Positions 23,642 to 35,724 of a stretch of 64,000 bases of DNA are shown here, piece by piece. Location of the stretch: assembly GCF_030272615.1 (NCBI RefSeq), contig NC_081411.1, forward strand, positions 38,322,140 to 38,386,139, given 5' to 3'. The notes under the pieces are model-generated. The model worked only from the letters and a program-made list of their open reading frames with translations, had not been told where the DNA came from and searched no databases. The translations under genes were made by a program, and so were the position numbers. Within the stretch, counting starts at the first letter, position 1. Every line of letters starts with the position of its first letter. This stretch comes from Cryptomeria japonica. Lineage: Eukaryota; Streptophyta; Pinopsida; Cupressales; Cupressaceae.

Positions 23642-23815
23642 GGGGAGAGTGAGGGAGACAATACACATAAATCACATATGTGTGTATATATATACTTAAT
23701 ATATTATATATTATATAAAATATGTATATTATTATATAAATATATACATATAAATTATATATTATATGTATATACACATTATATATACAATATTATATTA
23801 TACACATGCAAATTT
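22861..23815. repeat. Duplicated ~416-bp unit, each copy with a GA-rich tract
   Basis: Copy 1 begins near 22861 and copy 2 near 23276. Both carry TTAGTCCCTAAAATGTTGGC, then CTACACCTTAAAAATGTTATGGCAGGG, then GCTATTTGTAGTAAA and AATGTGAAGGAAAAGGGAGGG, and each ends in a GA-rich tract (23030-23260 and 23440-23650). A weaker third trace of the GTACACACTATTTATAGTAAAGA segment appears at 23850-23890. Copy 2 is followed by TA-rich sequence to 23815. Confidence 0.8.
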
Positions 23816-23989
23816 TAAACAAAAGTAGTGTACGTGTTACTTAAGCTTTATTACCACGTACACACTATTTATAGTAAAGACAACATGTACACGCTTCTTA
23901 TACCATAGTTACCCCATATGCTCTTTTGATTGTTTAGGCTTGGAAATAGGCCTGGATGACAAAGCTACAGGTTGGAAGTTTGATTTCCC

Positions 23990-24795
23990 TCCATTTCCCT
24001 CCTTTTTGACGTGTTTTATTTTATCAACTTGGTTTATCAACTTTGTCATCATCAAGTTTACACTTCATCAAGTGGGTATTTCTAAAATTGACACCATATT
24101 TTCACCCATCTCCTGAGCTTTTTAACCATATAATTTTTTTAAAATTTGAACAACAATAACATATTATTATTGAATTTCTTTTACCAGTGTCTTCATAGTT
24201 CCCATAGACATACTGTACCATTTTTTTAATAAATTTCGATCTATTTATCCAGATTTAAAAAACTTTATATATTATTGTAGTGCACTTGATTCTTTACAAA
24301 TTTTTAAGAAAAAGGTATTTTTGATTTTTTTAGTGCAAGTTATGCTTCACACATGAACAGGTACCTAATTTTCAGGATGTGCTCGATTGGAAAAATCATA
24401 AAACAAAAATACTCAACAAAAAATTAAAAAAATATACACAACTTCTAGTGCTCACTCTTAACTATCTTTCTGCCAATGGATTTGTCAAAATACTAAATAT
24501 AAGTATGACTTTTTTGATGTGCATGTTAGACACTATGTTATGTTTATCAAAAAAAATCAGGGTTTGTTTTTTGTGCGCGAAGGATTTGACCCCCTTAATA
24601 TTATCCAATTTTAAAAATGTTTAGTAGTTTGGAAATTAGACTCAGAGTACTACAATATTTGTTGTTTTATTATCTTCATATCTTGAGTGGATAACTTTCA
24701 AATTTTGCCTCCAAGTTCATGTTCACCTTATTTCTAAAAAAACATGTCCACATATACCCCCCTTGTTTACCACCATCTTTGTGCATTTACCCTTG
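23990..24795 (+). repeat. Dispersed repeat A, copy 1
   Basis: About 800 bp that matches 59830-60630 in the same orientation. Shared landmarks are ATCAAGTGGGTAT, ACCAGTGTCT, GTACCTAATTTTCA, CTTCTAGTGCT, TCTTAACTATCTTTCT and ATTTGACCCCCTTAAT, ending GTGCATTTACCC. Both copies follow a GA-rich tract. No coding potential or LTR ends are seen; its class is unknown. Confidence 0.8.
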
Positions 24796-26560
24796 AAGCT
24801 TTCAGATTTCCTAAAGAGTTCTGAAAAATAGTTGAGGTCATGTTAAGAGATGCCTCTGCCCAATTTGATATCAATGGTTCTTGGTCACAATAGTTCCCCC
24901 TGAATAGATGTATTAGGCAAGTATTCCCCCTTGCTCCTACTCTCTTAGATTTTGTCGTGGATGACATGGTTTATCTACTTAGAGATTATTCCCTCTCCCC
25001 CCCCAGTGCAAGGTATCTCCCTCCCTAATGGCATGGATTTGACTGATGCCTAATCCACGGATGATACCAGTTTTTTCCTACAAGTTCAGGAAGATAATTT
25101 CAAAACCTTGCTACAAAAGTTGAATATCTCCTATGAGGCTTCTGGAGCTAAAGTCTCAGCTCCCAAATCTATTCTATTAGGGTGGGATGATCCCCCCCCT
25201 TGGTTGGCTATCAAATTATGATTTTCAATGGGGTGGCCCATCGAAGTAGGTTAGGTGCCAAGGCATCCCCTTTGCTATCAACCCCAACGTAAAGGGCATG
25301 TAGAGTTGGATCAAAGAAAAAAATCATCACAAATTTAATAAATGGAGTAATATGTACATTTCTCTTTTTCGCAGAGTGCAATTCTGCCAAAAAATCCTTT
25401 CTTCCTACACCATGTACTACTCCTCAGTCTGGTTGTTCAACAACTATCAGGTTAATGACATTCAGAAAGCCATAAGGATTTTTTTGTGGTCAGATGGTAA
25501 AGGTAACAAGAAATGGCATTTGGTTAAATAGAGGTGGTGTTGCTTGTAAGATCTCCGCATAAAGGGCATTGCACTTGTTGTTAAATGGAATTTTTGTTCT
25601 CTAGAAGGAGATGAACCCTGGAAAATATTAGTTAGAAACAACATTCTCCTTGGTGTTCCCAAACATGCCAAAGGCTGGAAACACCTCCCCTTTGTTGATC
25701 TCATCATCGGCAAGTTTCCTATATCCCAAGAAGGATCTCCCGTCTTTAAGACACACTGGTAGGCTTGGGAGTTGACTAGGTACTTGATTACTAACAATGG
25801 GGTGGTTGATAACAACAACTCCATAGTAGGAGAGAAATCTATTTGGTGGAATCTCTTACACAAAAGGTAAACCTTTTTCTCTTACATAGGGGTGGTTGGC
25901 CAAAAGTTGGGCCCTCAAGGGCATTAACACCTTAAATGACATTATTAGGGATGATTCTCTTATCCTGTGGTTATCTCTTTAGCACAAGTTTAACATTTCT
26001 TCATCCAATACACATACTTACTCCATGATTAGAATTACCTATAGTAGTTTGGATTTATCTATTCCTTGTGTAGTGAGAGAGAGAAGACTTCTTTCATACA
26101 CATGGATGGATGGACCCACCCTACCTAGGGATAGTGCTAAATTGATTTACAATGCTTGAAATAATAGTGATGATATTATTACTCATCTCAACACTGTTTG
26201 GAATCTACAACACTCTACGAAACAATGGAAAAACATATTCTCCTTTCATTGGCATTTTGTTATCTCACCTAAGCAAAAAAAATTTAAATGGCTCTTGATG
26301 TTGCAAAAGATTCCTATTAAAGATCTTCATAATAACCTGTCTTTGTGCCCTATGTGTAGGAAGATTAAAAATGTTCATCATATATTTTTTAATTGTATTT
26401 TTGTGAAAGAAATCTGGAATATTTTTGGTATTTATTTCCAAGGTGATATCTCCCATATTGATGTTATGCTTGGCTTTATTAAAGGTTTGAAGAAGGATAC
26501 TAATTTTGTGGAACATTTGGAAATGTTATAATGAGGAAAAGTATTAGGGTAGAGTCAAGA
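24796..26560 (+). pseudogene. Degenerate L1-type LINE reverse transcriptase, 3' part
   Basis: Plus-strand fragments in shifting frames follow the order of a plant L1 ORF2: a PLAPTLLDFVVD segment (24925-24960), STDDTSFFLQV at about 25053-25085 in the place of the catalytic DD, then YYSSVWLFNN, QKAIRIFLWSDGKGNKKWH (25465-25525), GIALVVKWNF, LEGDEPWKI and KGWKHLPFVDLIIGKF (25670-25720). The tail at 26295-26531 is a zf-RVT-like finger (CPMCRKIKNVHHIFFNC) and WNIFGIYF. Stops include TAG at the end of the KWHLVK segment. The protein would nick and reverse transcribe at its target; this copy is dead. Confidence 0.8.
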
Positions 26561-27119
26561 AACTTACTAAGTCAGTCAGATGACTCATCCATTACTATGT
26601 TGTTTCGCAGGTTGCGCTTTATATCAAGATCTTGGAAGAGAACTCCATGGACTGCTAGATAAGGGATCAATTCGAGTGTACATCTTTGAACTTTCCTACA
26701 ACCGCACTTGGTCCTAGTCTAGCAGGGATCGAGATCCTCTTTCTTCTACCCTCAACACAATAATCAAGTAGGTGTATGATCATAGGAGGCTGAATCAACT
26801 ACACAACTTTGCCACTATCCCATTGATTTTCCAAGAAGAAAAGACTACCATTTGGATGGAAAGCCCCTTAGGCTAGACATCCTGGATTAACAACTAACCT
26901 CTTTTGAATGTTTGTTTTGAGATAGTCTATTTTGTAAGATGTCACTATGGCTATATAAAACTTAGAACGTATAGGATAGTGTAGATATTCACCCAGTTGA
27001 ATATTGTGATAGTTAACTATCTATTTTTTTGCATTATGTATTATATATAGGACATCACTTAGCTACAAAAAGTATTCAACTCTATGTATAATTATACTTA
27101 ATATAAAAAACTATAAATA
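26561..27119. other. LINE tail and spacer
   Basis: The first 100-200 bp may still be LINE 3' sequence. I see no poly-A tail, no coding region and no repeat match inside the window. Confidence 0.35.
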
Positions 27120-28470
27120 GATTGGTAAATATTGTCCTCTATAGTGATCTGATCAAATAAAAATTAACATCTAATCATAAAAGTATTTTTTAATTACATT
27201 AATTCCCTAATATTAGCATGAGATTTGGAGTATCTCATCTTGGGATTTACTTGACCTTTAAGTGGTCCAAACATAAGTTAGATGAATGGATCTTTTGATT
27301 GGAGAGTGGAGGAGAATGGTGGAAACTTGGAAAATCAGTTGCCAATCTTGGAGTACACGATTATCCCTCTTTTGGTATGTAGTTTTGGGCACCTAAGAGT
27401 TAAATTTGAAATTGATTTGGATTTAAGTTTGGTTTGGCTCCATTTCATGCATTCACTTTGCTATTTTCTAATAAACATTTTTTTTGTTATTTAGAGGTTA
27501 ATAAACCTATTGAGAAGGAGGATCAAGAGTGGTATTTTTAGGTTTTCTAGTTGAGATAAGTATCAAAGTATAAGGGTCATCATGCTATAATATCAATTGG
27601 ATTTTTTCATTGTGTAGAATGGTTTTACATTTCATAGTTTTCTTTAATAGGGTGTAAGGGTTTGACAATACTTTGGTATGATAGTTGTAGGTTTGTATTT
27701 CTATATATTTTTTTTATTGTATTTGGTAATAGCATGGTGTCTTTATATTTGTATTATTTCATTTTTGGTAAAGGTTTTGTATGTTTGGTGAATATTTGTG
27801 AAAATAGTGTTGTTGGATAGTGCTTTGAAAATGGTTTGGATTTAAGTTTGGTTTGACTTCATCTCATGCAGTCACTTTGCTATTTGCTAATATTTTTTTT
27901 TGTTATTTAGAGGTTGATAACCATATTGAGAAGGAGGCTCAAGAATTATATTTTTTCGTTTTCTAGTTGAGATAATTATGGGAGTAGAAGGGTCATCAAA
28001 CTGCAATATCAATTAGAGTTTTTCATTGCGTAGAATGGTTTTAGATTTCATAGTTTTCTTTAGTAGTTTGTAAGGTTTTGACAATATTTTTTTTATGATA
28101 GTTGTGGGTTTCTATTTTAATTTTTTTTCATATTATTTGTTAATATTATGGTGTCTTTATATATGTATTATTTCATTTCTGGTCAAGGTTTTGTATGTTA
28201 GGTGAAGATTCATGAAAACAATGTTGTTGGATAATGCCTCCAAAAACCGTATATTGTTTCTAGATTTGAAATATTTATAGAAGCTAAATTTCTACTAAAT
28301 ATCATTTATAAAAGTAAATAAATATTTATTTCATATTGAAAATTTGAGCAAGCATTTATATATTACTATGTGATTTTCATTTCAGGTGTGATGATGAAAG
28401 CATAATCCTTAGAAATGTTTGATATACTTTTAGTTGTTGGAAAAGATTTGAAAATTGGTGACTTCAAGAA
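27120..28470 (+). repeat. Dispersed repeat B, copy 1, with internal duplication
   Basis: Matches 54215-55140 in the same orientation (TCTTTTGATTGG, CACCTAAGAGTT or CCTAAGAGTT, GAAATTG-TTT, ATAGTTTTCTTTAGTAG, ATGGTGTCT, GGTTTTGTA). In this copy a ~419-bp part is duplicated in tandem: TTTGGATTTAAGTTTGGTTTG occurs at about 27417 and again at about 27836. The second copy in the window is followed by a primer site and gag, so this repeat is probably an LTR fragment. Confidence 0.75.
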
Positions 28471-28739
28471 GTTGAGTCCACATAAAGTGCCTAAAGTGGA
28501 AGTGTTTTTCCCGATTCCCAAAATTTATCAAAATTGACCTAAAAATTTGAAACACATAATGATTGAATCTCAATAAAATTTATTAAAATGAAATGTAGTA
28601 CTCCAATATAGTTTTTAAATATGCAATTTATTTTAATACCCTGATTATACAAATTAATTTTTCATAGGTATTTCTAAAAGCCACTATTTAAAAGTTTTTG
28701 ATTCAACACTATACCATTCATGTGTAGAATGAGATATTT

Positions 28740-28755
28740 CAACCAATATACATAA

Positions 28756-28787
<32 letters not shown>

Positions 28788-28810
28788 GTATGTATGTATG
28801 TATGTATTTG

Positions 28811-28842
<32 letters not shown>

Positions 28843-28862
28843 TATCTATATGTGCATATATA

Positions 28863-28898
<36 letters not shown>

Positions 28899-28966
28899 CG
28901 TGCATGTATATGCATATACATATATATACATATACATATACATACATATACATATACACATATGTG

Positions 28967-29001
<35 letters not shown>

Positions 29002-29137
29002 ATATATACATATATGTGTGTATATGTATATATACATATACATACATATATACACATATGTATATATATGTATGTATATATATACACATATATGTGTGTA
29101 TATGTGTATATGTATATGTATGTATATGTATATGTAT

Positions 29138-29170
<33 letters not shown>

Positions 29171-29428
29171 CATATACACATACACACACACATACATGCA
29201 TACATACATACATACACACATACATATATACATGCATATATATGTATGTATATATGTATATATATGTATGTATATATGTATATATATGTATGTGTGTATG
29301 TATGTATGTATGTATATATGTATTTATATATGTATGTATATTTGTATGTATATATGTATATATATATGTATGTATGTATGTATGTATATATGTATATATG
29401 TATGTATGTATATATGTATATATGTATG

Positions 29429-29460
<32 letters not shown>

Positions 29461-29562
29461 AATATATATACATATATTTACAAATAGATATATATATATA
29501 TACATATACACACACACACATATATATATATCTATATGTAAATATATGTATATATATCTATA

Positions 29563-29594
<32 letters not shown>

Positions 29595-29803
29595 CATACA
29601 TACACACATACATACATATATATACATATAGATATATATAGACATACATACATATATATTCATATACATACACACACACACATATATGTATGTATATATA
29701 TACATATATGTGTGTATATATATACATATATGTGTGTATATATATACATATACATATTCATATACATATACATATACATGTACATACATACATACATACA
29801 TAT
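28740..29803. repeat. ~1.06-kb TATG/CATA compound microsatellite
   Basis: TATG, TATA, TGTG, CATA and CACA units in alternating blocks. Nearly every base alternates pyrimidine-purine on both strands, with a few breaks such as TATCTA. The TATG-rich and CATA-rich blocks are mutually complementary. All ORFs across it, on both strands, are artefacts. Confidence 0.97.
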
Positions 29804-30349
29804 CTTTTGAATCTTGTTAGGAAAATATGTGTAGGACACTGCAAATTGATGATGATATATTTTTATAATTTTTAAAAATATTCGTTTACTAATTATTTAT
29901 TTGTCTTGATTGCTATTTTAAAAACTCATCATGTATGGTCAACATAATTAGACATAAACTTATCATTTAAAAAAAAATTCTAATTAAATAATTGTATGTA
30001 GATTGATGTCATATAATTTTTTTCAAAAATGCAAAATAAAAAAGATTAAAAAATAAAAAAATTGATATTTTAAGTTTATGGACTAGTGTCATTAAAAATT
30101 AATTGAAAAATAGTAAACATGATCAAATTCCTAAAAAATACAAATTTGAATTTTGGACATCATAATCTAGAATGAGTTTTAATTTCATAGAAAAATACTT
30201 TAAACAATGGAATCAAACATATGTTGAAGTTTAGTATTTTCTATTGACATTGACATGGCTTTGGCCTTGTAGGTCCAAAGATAAGGTTTCAAATTACTAT
30301 GCCTTTCCCAAGACAAAACCTAAAGCAAAGGGCCAGTTGGGATTTCAAA
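29804..30349. other. AT-rich spacer
   Basis: No coding region, repeat partner or motif recognised. Confidence 0.4.
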
Positions 30350-30650
30350 ATTTAATTGATGGGTGACTATTATAAAATGGGGGCCTTTATTCAAATATAA
30401 TGGGTAGCCATTATTTAAGGTATGAAAACAAGTTCTTTGGAAATTTTAAAAAGCAAACTCTTTTTAAAAATGGGTACCCAATTTTATAAAATAAATAAAT
30501 AAAAATAATAAGTAACCATTATTTATAAAATAGGCACCCATTATTTAGAAAATGAGTACCCGTTTTAAAAAAAATAAGTACTCTAAAATAATGGCTATCT
30601 GTTATTTCAAAAAAAAGTACCATTATTTTAAAAAGTGGCTACTCGTCAGT
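30350..30650. repeat. Short interspersed GGGTACCCATT-type repeats
   Basis: The word (G)GTACCCATTAT or ATAATGGGT, on alternating strands and separated by A/T runs, recurs about eight times with irregular 25-45 bp spacing (for example 30400, 30470, 30530, 30555, 30580, 30610). Confidence 0.65.
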
Positions 30651-31059
30651 GAATTTTTGGTCTGGCCTCCCAAAGCATAACGGGCACCCATTTCTAGTGG
30701 CATTTTTTCTCAAGGGAAAACTTCTCTCGGTTTGGGACTCATCTTCTTGCACTTGCCCCCTTATTTTCTTACAATTTTCAATGTGGCATCTAGTGATTGA
30801 GAATTGCTTAAGAATCATTGTTTTAATTGCACATTTTTTTGTCATGGTTCAGTTATACTTTCATAAACTATTTAATGGCCTCATCTCTTCATAAATTTTC
30901 ATTTTTTTTTCTCTCACTCTAATTATCTAAATAGATTCTAAGAAAATATATATTTAGTGGCTTGTTTTGTTTCATCATAAAAAACTAGTAAATTGATGTG
31001 ACGTTGCTCCATTATTTGGTGATAAGAAGCTTTAATTTGTCATTGTTAGTTGAGGTTCT
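30651..31059. other. Spacer before the non-autonomous LTR element
   Basis: No coding region recognised; short ORFs on both strands have no domain text. Confidence 0.35.
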
Positions 31060-32791
31060 TGTTGACTAAATTCATGTCAACCTTCGCCCTATTGAAATCC
31101 CATCTGAGATCAATATTCACTAGCTAAAAAACTAAAAGGACCTTCCAAATGAGCCCTAAATCCTAAACCCTAAGGGTTTTCATGCCCTTACAATCTATTC
31201 GGGGCTTTGAAATTCTACTTTTTGTTGACCGAGCCAACTAGTCAAATCACTTAAAGGCTACTAGTTGGAGGGTCTCTTCTTCATGGAAGGACCAACACCT
31301 TTCACCCGGTACCAGTTGGCATAGTTATTTTTTATCTCTTATCGCTAGGGCAAAAGCAAATGGTGGATCAAGATGGCGGGGAAGGAAGGAAATTAGTTCT
31401 GTCTTCCACCCGTGCAAGTAGAGGATAAGGTAATAATTGGTCACAGGATAGTGGGAAAAAAGTTCTTGGTCTTCCCCACTACTCTACATGGATATGAGAA
31501 AAATTAGAAACAACTTTCATGTGCTAGAGGGGAAGTCATCTCCTTGCCATCCCACGAGGGAAAATGAAGAAAATCAAAGGGTGCGCGTGATAAAAAATGA
31601 TGAAGAGTGAGGGATTTTCCCACCACCCCGCAAGAATATTTGAGGTGCAATGTGACCGTGTGGGGTAAAAAATACATTATGGGATCCATGTTCGCCACTA
31701 TCCTGCGTTAGAGGACTAGGGTGATATGGCGCAACCCTCACCATCCATTTTCACTAATGGGTCCGATCGGACAGTGATGTTTTAAACTTTATTGAACCCT
31801 TTGAAGGGCTTCATGGCACAATATAGAGTGTCCATCTATGTGCGACAAGGAAGATCAAGCGGCCAATATTCAAACTCAAAAGCATAGATAAATTTCAAAT
31901 GGCTACCCGGGGTGGTCGTCTTTAATGGTCGACAATCAGTTATGTCTCGTCGCTAGCCAAAATCTGATTAGATTTCAATCTAACCACTTTCAAGTGACTA
32001 TGGATAATTGAAATTACTCTAGATATGGCTCTCTAGGTGCCTTCCAGATTCCACCCATTCCCATTCAATGTGGAGTGGAGACTTGTATGCCCAGCAAGTG
32101 CATTGAATGCAGAGATTTCCCTTTTTGCATCGATTTTGCTTTTTCCTACTGGGGGGAGATATTTTCAAAGATGTTGCATACACGTCATTGGATCAATCGA
32201 TCTAATCTTCCTTCTTCTTATATTTTGTAACCATAATTTTTCAGTATCTATAAATTTTCTTAGCGTTTGCATGAATAGAATTATCCCTTTGCCTTCATTC
32301 AGTTCTTACAATCTATGTAATGATTTTACCTCTTTGTTTAAATGTATTCTTTTTAGTTTAATGCAGTGTAAGTGAATATGTTGATCCCTCTTTAGGTGTT
32401 ATTTGTGGGCTATTTTTAGTCCCTCTTTCTATCTTTAAGAATTCCAACCTTCACTCATACTTAAGAGATTAATTAGGATAGGATTTTGTGCATCTCTAGG
32501 GTAGTTTTATTGGTGTTATGTGCAATCATCAGAAAGGAAGATCACATTCAATCTAGGTGAAACCCTTTTTCCATTTCAAGCATTCCTTCTAACCCTTTTC
32601 CCCTCTCAGATCATTAAATTAAATTTATCAGTATTGGGTTAGACCAACACTTGCACTTAGATTGGAAAGGAAGCTAACAGTCTCTAGAGATGTAGCCTCA
32701 ACAATGAAAGGTCCTACACTTGGAGGTTGTTTCAATTTGTCACAGGGTTGAGGAGCTTCAAAGTTCATCAAGGGTATACACTTTTGTGACA
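31060..32791 (+). repeat. 5' LTR of the LARD-like element
   Basis: 1,732 bp. Shares long blocks with 35725-37643, including GGACCTTC-AAATGAGCCCTAAA, CACTAATGGGTCC, TGCATGAATAGAAT and GGATAGGATTTTGTGCATCT. The ORF at 32037-32375 is within the LTR and has no recognisable product. Confidence 0.8.
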
Positions 32792-32799
32792 ATAGTTTA

Positions 32800-32817
32800 T
32801 GGCACACCCGGTGGGAC
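32800..32817 (+). promoter_or_regulatory. Primer-binding site of the LARD-like element
   Basis: TGGCACACCCGGTGGGAC, eight bases after the end of the left LTR; a form common after the 5' LTR of plant Ty3-type elements. I have not assigned the matching tRNA. Confidence 0.6.
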
Positions 32818-33928
32818 TAATTGAACTAGTCCTTAGTTCAAGATTTCTTACTTTTTGTTGATAGTTGGTGTGTCTATACACAAACATGGCCTTTGGAGGC
32901 AACCTTCACATATTTGGTGAATCTACTTAGAAGATCTATTGGTTAAAGTAGTCCTACACTCCAATGACTAAATATCTAGTTTGTTCTTTAGTCTCAAGTC
33001 TTTGGAGGCATCAATCTTTCAAGCACCTGACTTTTGTGAATTCTGATGATCAATTGTATGTGTGTACCTAAATCAGTGGTTAGGCAGGTAAGCGAAAAAC
33101 ATAGTCAAGTATAGGTCAATGAAACATTGCATGGGAGAGATTAAATGAGAAAACAAAGTTTAACAATCAATCTTTTAAAATTGTTCCATTGTTCTCTATC
33201 TCCAAGGATCCTTCAAATAAAGATAGCTCTCAAATTATATGAGCACTTGATCTCTAGGATGAGTACCTAAAGAATGACGGATACAAATGATAAAAGATCG
33301 AAATGCAAGTGAAACTAAGATCTTAGCTTGATATGGATATGAAAAGCTATGATATGGTGCAAGATGATGTGATTAAAATGAAGATTATGTTAGTATGATA
33401 TGCTATCCTAACATGATAATGCTATGATAATACTAAGTTATGATAAAAAAACTAACATGATATGATAATGATATTACTATCTAAAATTCTTAAGCTTATG
33501 AGAGAGGCAAAACATAAATTCTTGATAATCTGGATGCATAAAACTTAGATGATAATCTGGGATCCTAATAATGAAGAAATGAGGCCTATTTACAAAAGAA
33601 ATGGGAAATTGGATGGTTAAGATTGAGTAATATTGATAAGGGCTAGGATTAAATGATCCTAAATCCATGTGCTACTTTCAAACCAATCCCATATTGACAA
33701 GTGTCAATATGAGAAGGCTTGAAAGGAGAGAAAAGAGGCATTAAATTCCCAAGGAGACATGAGGGTCACCCTAGGGGGTAAGGTTAGGGTTAGGTTACGG
33801 TTGAGTTCTTGACTAATCCTTTTGTCAAAAGGATAAAGTCTTATGCAATAGTTAAAGGATAACCATGGTCAAAGAAATGAATGCTTGAAGAGACCCCTAG
33901 GTTAAAAGGATGGTTAAATTAGTATCTT

Positions 33929-35067
33929 ATGAGTTTCTCTTTCAAGCATTTTATATATAAAGATCTATTTCTTTCAAATTATTCTTTAATGAGTACATAC
34001 CATGGGTATAACTTCTATTCAACCCCTTCTTATGAAAATACAAATCATTCTCACTCTCCCTATCGACAAGAGAAAACTAGGATTGTTCCTAGATTCAATC
34101 CAAATGACTTTTCTCCAATAGCAGGTGGGAATTTCGGTAGTGCTTGCAACTCACCCATCCCTTCTCAACCTTCTTATCAGCCCAGTCAACCTCAAAAAAG
34201 TGGGATGGGCCTCCTTGTAGAGCCTATAGTTTTAGAGGCAAGTCATGAAATAAGAAGTATAATGTTAGATTGCTGAAGATAGTTGGATGAGATCAATCAA
34301 CAACTATGGGATTAGTATCAAGAAGAGTCATTTTATCAATCTCAACAAAAACAACAATATTTTGAGGCCCAAGAACAAAATCATGAAGACTTCCTTGCAG
34401 AGAAGCTTGCTTCTTCTAGGAAAGAGGAAATTAGGCAGTTGGTGGCTATGGGGTTGCAATGTATGTAGGAGGAAGCTTCTGCCCCCAAGTCTCCTAAATT
34501 CAAATTTACAAGCTTCGAGTAGGGGAGACCATGAGGACAACATTGAGGAATCTAAGATCATGTAGGAGGAGCTTAAAAATAATTATTTATAGAAAACAAC
34601 TACCAGTTAGGAAAAATCATACAATAAGGAGGAAGTCTTGGTCATCTTTGATCATCTTCCCTCCTTCATTGAGGATGAAGTGAAAGTTTTTTGCCTAGAT
34701 CAAATGGAGGACATGTTGTAGGAGCCTATGTTAAAAAAAGAAAACCATGAGGACTAGGGAACCATGGAGGATCACATCATTGAGGTGCCTGTTTTTCCGC
34801 CATGTCAAGTACAAGTCCAAGAGAAAACAAATGAGGGCATTCAGGTTTTCAAGATTCAAAGTGGTGACTTGTATGAGGATGTTGATCAAGATGGGCAAGA
34901 AAAAAAATCAAATTTTACCGATGAAGGTAAAAATTCTAATCTCTAATTTTCAAAACTATGAGGTTGAGGCAGGACATATCATAGATGAAAGGGTTAATTA
35001 TACCCTTGATGATTATATGTTCTCCAATATCATTGATATTTCTATTCCAAACTTGATGATAGTCTAG
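33929..35067 (+). pseudogene. Gag-like decayed coding text in the LARD-like element
   Basis: The first piece (33929-34276) reads MSTYHGYNFYSTPSYENT from 33980 and is rich in Ser, Pro and Gln, as in the N-terminal part of plant Ty3 gag. It stops at 34274. Downstream, Gln/Glu-rich text (QSQQKQQYFEAQEQNHEDF, about 34340-34400) and acidic text (EDHIIEVPVFPPCQVQVQEK, from about 34764) continue through several stops and frame changes. No zinc knuckle, protease or RT motif is seen. Assignment to gag rests on position and composition only. Confidence 0.4.
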
Positions 35068-35724
35068 TGCCCTTAAGATAGAGAGTTTTTTATTAGTATG
35101 GTCAAATTCTGGTGGAGGAGATGGTTGAGCATGTTGGAGCCACCAAAGAGACTTCAAAATTTGGCATTTCTAGAGGATGCTCAATTAGGTATCTTTCTAG
35201 GGTGGATAATAATCATGAAGCTTTAGTTGCAGAGCCATAGACCCAAGACACACATGCATTCTAAGACAATATTATTTTTGGTCAAAATCTAAAGGTTTGT
35301 GATCTTGCTTATAATCCAAAGGATTTTTTTCAATTGATTATTATATTGCTAGTTGTCTTCCAACTCTATATCATGTTTCGGGACCATGCAGTTCATCCTT
35401 CCTTATTCAAAGAAGGAATCTACTTTAACCAATTAGTGAATGGATTTGTCTAAAAGGTTTCAAGTCGGATTCATTAGAATAGGATAGAATAGGTTTTCTT
35501 CCTCTAAGTGCTTTGGAATAATTGTATTTTGATTTTAGTTATTTTTCTTACAAAAAGTGCATGTGCACAGTCTTTTCAAAATGGCAGAACATTTGATTTC
35601 TCATAGTTTGCAGGGGCAGAAATTTTGTTAGCTTTTTCATACATTGATTCTATTCCCAATGGACTATTTAAGGGCTCTGGTCTTTTTCCCAAGCAAGCTT
35701 TTCACCCCTCTAGGTCACCAAAAA

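Noticed and set aside
22727..23777. Ser/Leu/Pro-rich ORFs on minus and Arg/Glu-rich ORFs on plus
   Set aside because: Readings of the GA-rich tracts in the duplicated 416-bp unit.
28786..29810. Several ORFs of 160-340 codons on both strands
   Set aside because: They consist only of Tyr, Ile, Cys, Val, His, Met and Thr read from the TATG/CATA microsatellite; every frame is open because the repeat has few stops.
34328..34561. Minus-strand ORF in the LARD-like element
   Set aside because: Shadow of plus-strand gag-like text with no domain of its own.
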